64,000 nucleotides of DNA from contig CACLSR010000002.1 of NCBI GenBank assembly GCA_902609685.1, positions 62,001-126,000 of the forward strand. Direction: 5' to 3'. This stretch comes from an uncultured Pelagibacteraceae bacterium. Its GTDB lineage: Bacteria > Pseudomonadota > Alphaproteobacteria > Pelagibacterales > Pelagibacteraceae. The notes beneath the pieces are model-generated. The model made no database searches. It was given only the letters and a program-made list of their open reading frames with translations, and was not told the origin of the DNA. This document shows positions 62,754-64,000 of the stretch, piece after piece; the first letter of the stretch is position 1; every line of letters starts with the position of its first letter. Both the position numbers and the translations under genes were made by a program.

Positions 62754-63222
62754 TTATTGTTTTTATTTTTTCTTTAAGTTCTTTGTATACATGATGTTTG
62801 AAATCCACCACTACTTCAGTTATTCTATCTAATTCAATCCATTTCCATTCTAAAAATTCTGGTTTATTTGTTTTAATATTAATATCTTCATCTTTACCGA
62901 GGTATCTCATCAAAAACCATTTTTGTTTTTGACCCTTATATTTACCTTTCCAAATAATGCCCAATAAATTTTTTGGTAGCTCATAGGTAATCGTGCCTTC
63001 AATTTCTCTTATAAGTTCTACATTCTTGATACTAGTTTCCTCCTCTAATTCTCTATATGCAGCAGCTAAAAAATCTTCTCCTTCATCTACTCCACCTTGT
63101 GGCATTTGCCAAAAATTTTTTGGATTATCTATTCGTTTTGCTACAAAAACTTTATTCTCCTTGTTAAGGACAACAATTCCCACTCCACTTCTAAGTGGCA
63201 GATTTCTGAATTTTTCTTCCAT
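62746..63222 (-). CDS. rppH: RNA pyrophosphohydrolase RppH (Nudix)
   Basis: Removes pyrophosphate from 5'-triphosphate RNA or from dinucleoside polyphosphates. The 158-residue Nudix protein has LPLRSGVGIVVLNKENKVFVAKR at the start, WQMPQGGVDEGED, and the Nudix box from GGVDEGE to REL-EEE-TSI (residues about 42-64). The penultimate Gly of the box (EExGU) is Ser here. Metal-binding Glu residues are intact. It follows ctpA after a 1-base gap, a common alphaproteobacterial pairing. Confidence 0.9.
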   Translation of the reverse strand: MEEKFRNLPLRSGVGIVVLNKENKVFVAKRIDNPKNFWQMPQGGVDEGEDFLAAAYRELEEETSIKNVELIREIEGTITYELPKNLLGIIWKGKYKGQKQKWFLMRYLGKDEDINIKTNKPEFLEWKWIELDRITEVVVDFKHHVYKELKEKIKTIIN

Positions 63223-63223
63223 A

Positions 63224-64000
63224 TTAGCCTTTGAGAAGTTTAATGGCGTATTCTAACTGATTGTCGGTTTCAGTTTTGATTCTGAAATCATCATCTTCCT
63301 CATCAATTTCTATATCTGGAGATACACCAACTTCAGAAATAGATTTTCCGGAAGGAAGATAATATTTAGCTACTGTGAGCCTAATTGCTCCATCATTTTT
63401 AAGGGGGATGATAGATTGTACTGACCCTTTACCATAACTATTTTCACCTAATAAAATTGCTCTTTTGTGATCTTTAAGAGCACCCGCAACTATTTCTGAT
63501 GCCGAAGCCGATCCATAGTTAATAAGAACAATCAAGACTTTTCCATTTGTAAGGTCACCTTTTTTTGCAAACCATTTTCTATTTTCGGAAGGTTTTCTAC
63601 TTTTTGTGGATACGATCTCTCCATTATCTAAAAAAAAGTCGGAGATTTTTATTGCTTGAGAAAGTAGTCCGCCAGGATTGTTTCTTAAATCTAAAATGTA
63701 TGAATTAACATCTTTATTTTTTTCTAATTTTTTAATTTCTCTCTCTATTTGTTTGCCACTATTTTCATTAAACGAGGTTAGTCTTAAATAACCTATACTT
63801 TTTTCTAAAATGTCAGCTTTAACGGATTGAATTTGTATAATCTCTCTTACAACATTAAATATAAGAGCTTTTCTCTCCCCACGTCTTCGAATTGTGAGTT
63901 CAATTCCTGATCCAACTGGCCCCCTCATTAAATCAACAGCTTCGCTGAGAGATTTGCCCTGAACTTGAACATCATTAATTTTAACAATATAGTCGCCTGC
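63224..64000 (-). CDS. ctpA: Carboxy-terminal processing protease CtpA, S41 family (5' end cut by window)
   Basis: The minus-strand frame remains open to base 64000, and the residues before the internal Met at 63928 (AGDYIVKINDV, then KSLSEAVDLMRGPVGS) are a PDZ domain, so the gene begins beyond the window. The visible 258 residues hold the PDZ end and the S41 peptidase domain: LRNNPGG, the catalytic Ser in NYGSASASEIVAGAL and the catalytic Lys in NSYGKGSVQS. It trims C-termini of periplasmic proteins. The C-terminus here (ending AIKLLKG) is short compared with CtpA proteins of some other groups. Confidence 0.93.
   Translation of the reverse strand, partial: AGDYIVKINDVQVQGKSLSEAVDLMRGPVGSGIELTIRRRGERKALIFNVVREIIQIQSVKADILEKSIGYLRLTSFNENSGKQIEREIKKLEKNKDVNSYILDLRNNPGGLLSQAIKISDFFLDNGEIVSTKSRKPSENRKWFAKKGDLTNGKVLIVLINYGSASASEIVAGALKDHKRAILLGENSYGKGSVQSIIPLKNDGAIRLTVAKYYLPSGKSISEVGVSPDIEIDEEDDDFRIKTETDNQLEYAIKLLKG

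Overview
The window reads as a stretch of a SAR11 (Candidatus Pelagibacter-type, alphaproteobacterial) genome. Evidence: very low G+C; genes packed with overlaps of 1-20 bases and no gene-free stretch longer than about 180 bases; an alphaproteobacterial gene order (mdh-sucCDAB-lpd after sdhCDAB, atpHAGDC without atpBEF, rppH next to ctpA, DUF2794 next to yciB); and a DMSP demethylase whose N- and C-terminal sequences look like those of Pelagibacter DmdA. No rRNA, tRNA, insertion sequence, integrase, phage gene or CRISPR array was seen. Both edges cut genes: an FG-GAP/ASPIC protein on the left and a CtpA-type protease on the right.

Layout. 1-2253: surface or secreted proteins of unknown role. 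2250-7029 (minus strand): a photolyase-like FAD protein, psiE, a membrane protein, argG, an IalB-like protein and an aldo/keto reductase. 7112-9177: Bax-inhibitor-1 protein, DUF2794, yciB, hspQ. 9357-13985: cytochrome c maturation genes ccmCDEFGH followed by a PagL-like lipid A deacylase. 13997-24509: a hydroxy-acid region with two tandem FMN-dependent 2-hydroxyacid oxidases, an aminotransferase, a GlcD/D-lactate dehydrogenase-like flavoprotein, a D-2-hydroxyacid dehydrogenase, a TRAP transporter (dctP, terminator, dctQ, dctM) and an amidase. 24511-27019: small membrane and secreted proteins, a DMT permease and an alpha/beta hydrolase. 27012-32095: ftsY-dapF diverging from a structured RNA leader and ffh, then rpsP-trmD-rplS. 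32107-35214: leuCDB. 35241-40512: a DMSP demethylation cluster dmdC-dmdB-alpha/beta hydrolase-dmdA. 40528-54938: asd, sdhCDAB, mmsA, mdh, sucCDAB, lpdA. 55011-57856: a glycosyltransferase and priA. 57964-62753: atpHAGDC. 62746-64000: rppH and ctpA.

How it fits together. The window couples uptake and oxidation of small organic acids and DMSP to the TCA cycle, complex II and ATP synthase. DmdA makes methylmercaptopropionate, DmdB activates it with CoA and DmdC dehydrogenates it; a hydrolase of unknown function sits in the cluster and no crotonase-type DmdD is present here. SRP is served by both ffh and ftsY on either side of one intergenic region, and the ffh leader folds on paper into a closed three-hairpin RNA. 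The most unusual items are that RNA leader, the repetitive Lys/Glu/Ala/Pro tails on ribosomal proteins S16 and L19 (with rimM missing between them), a photolyase-like protein whose alpha/beta domain may have moved to the C-terminus, an SdhD without any histidine, a long-loop hairpin before ccmC, and a G+C-rich terminator inside the TRAP operon.
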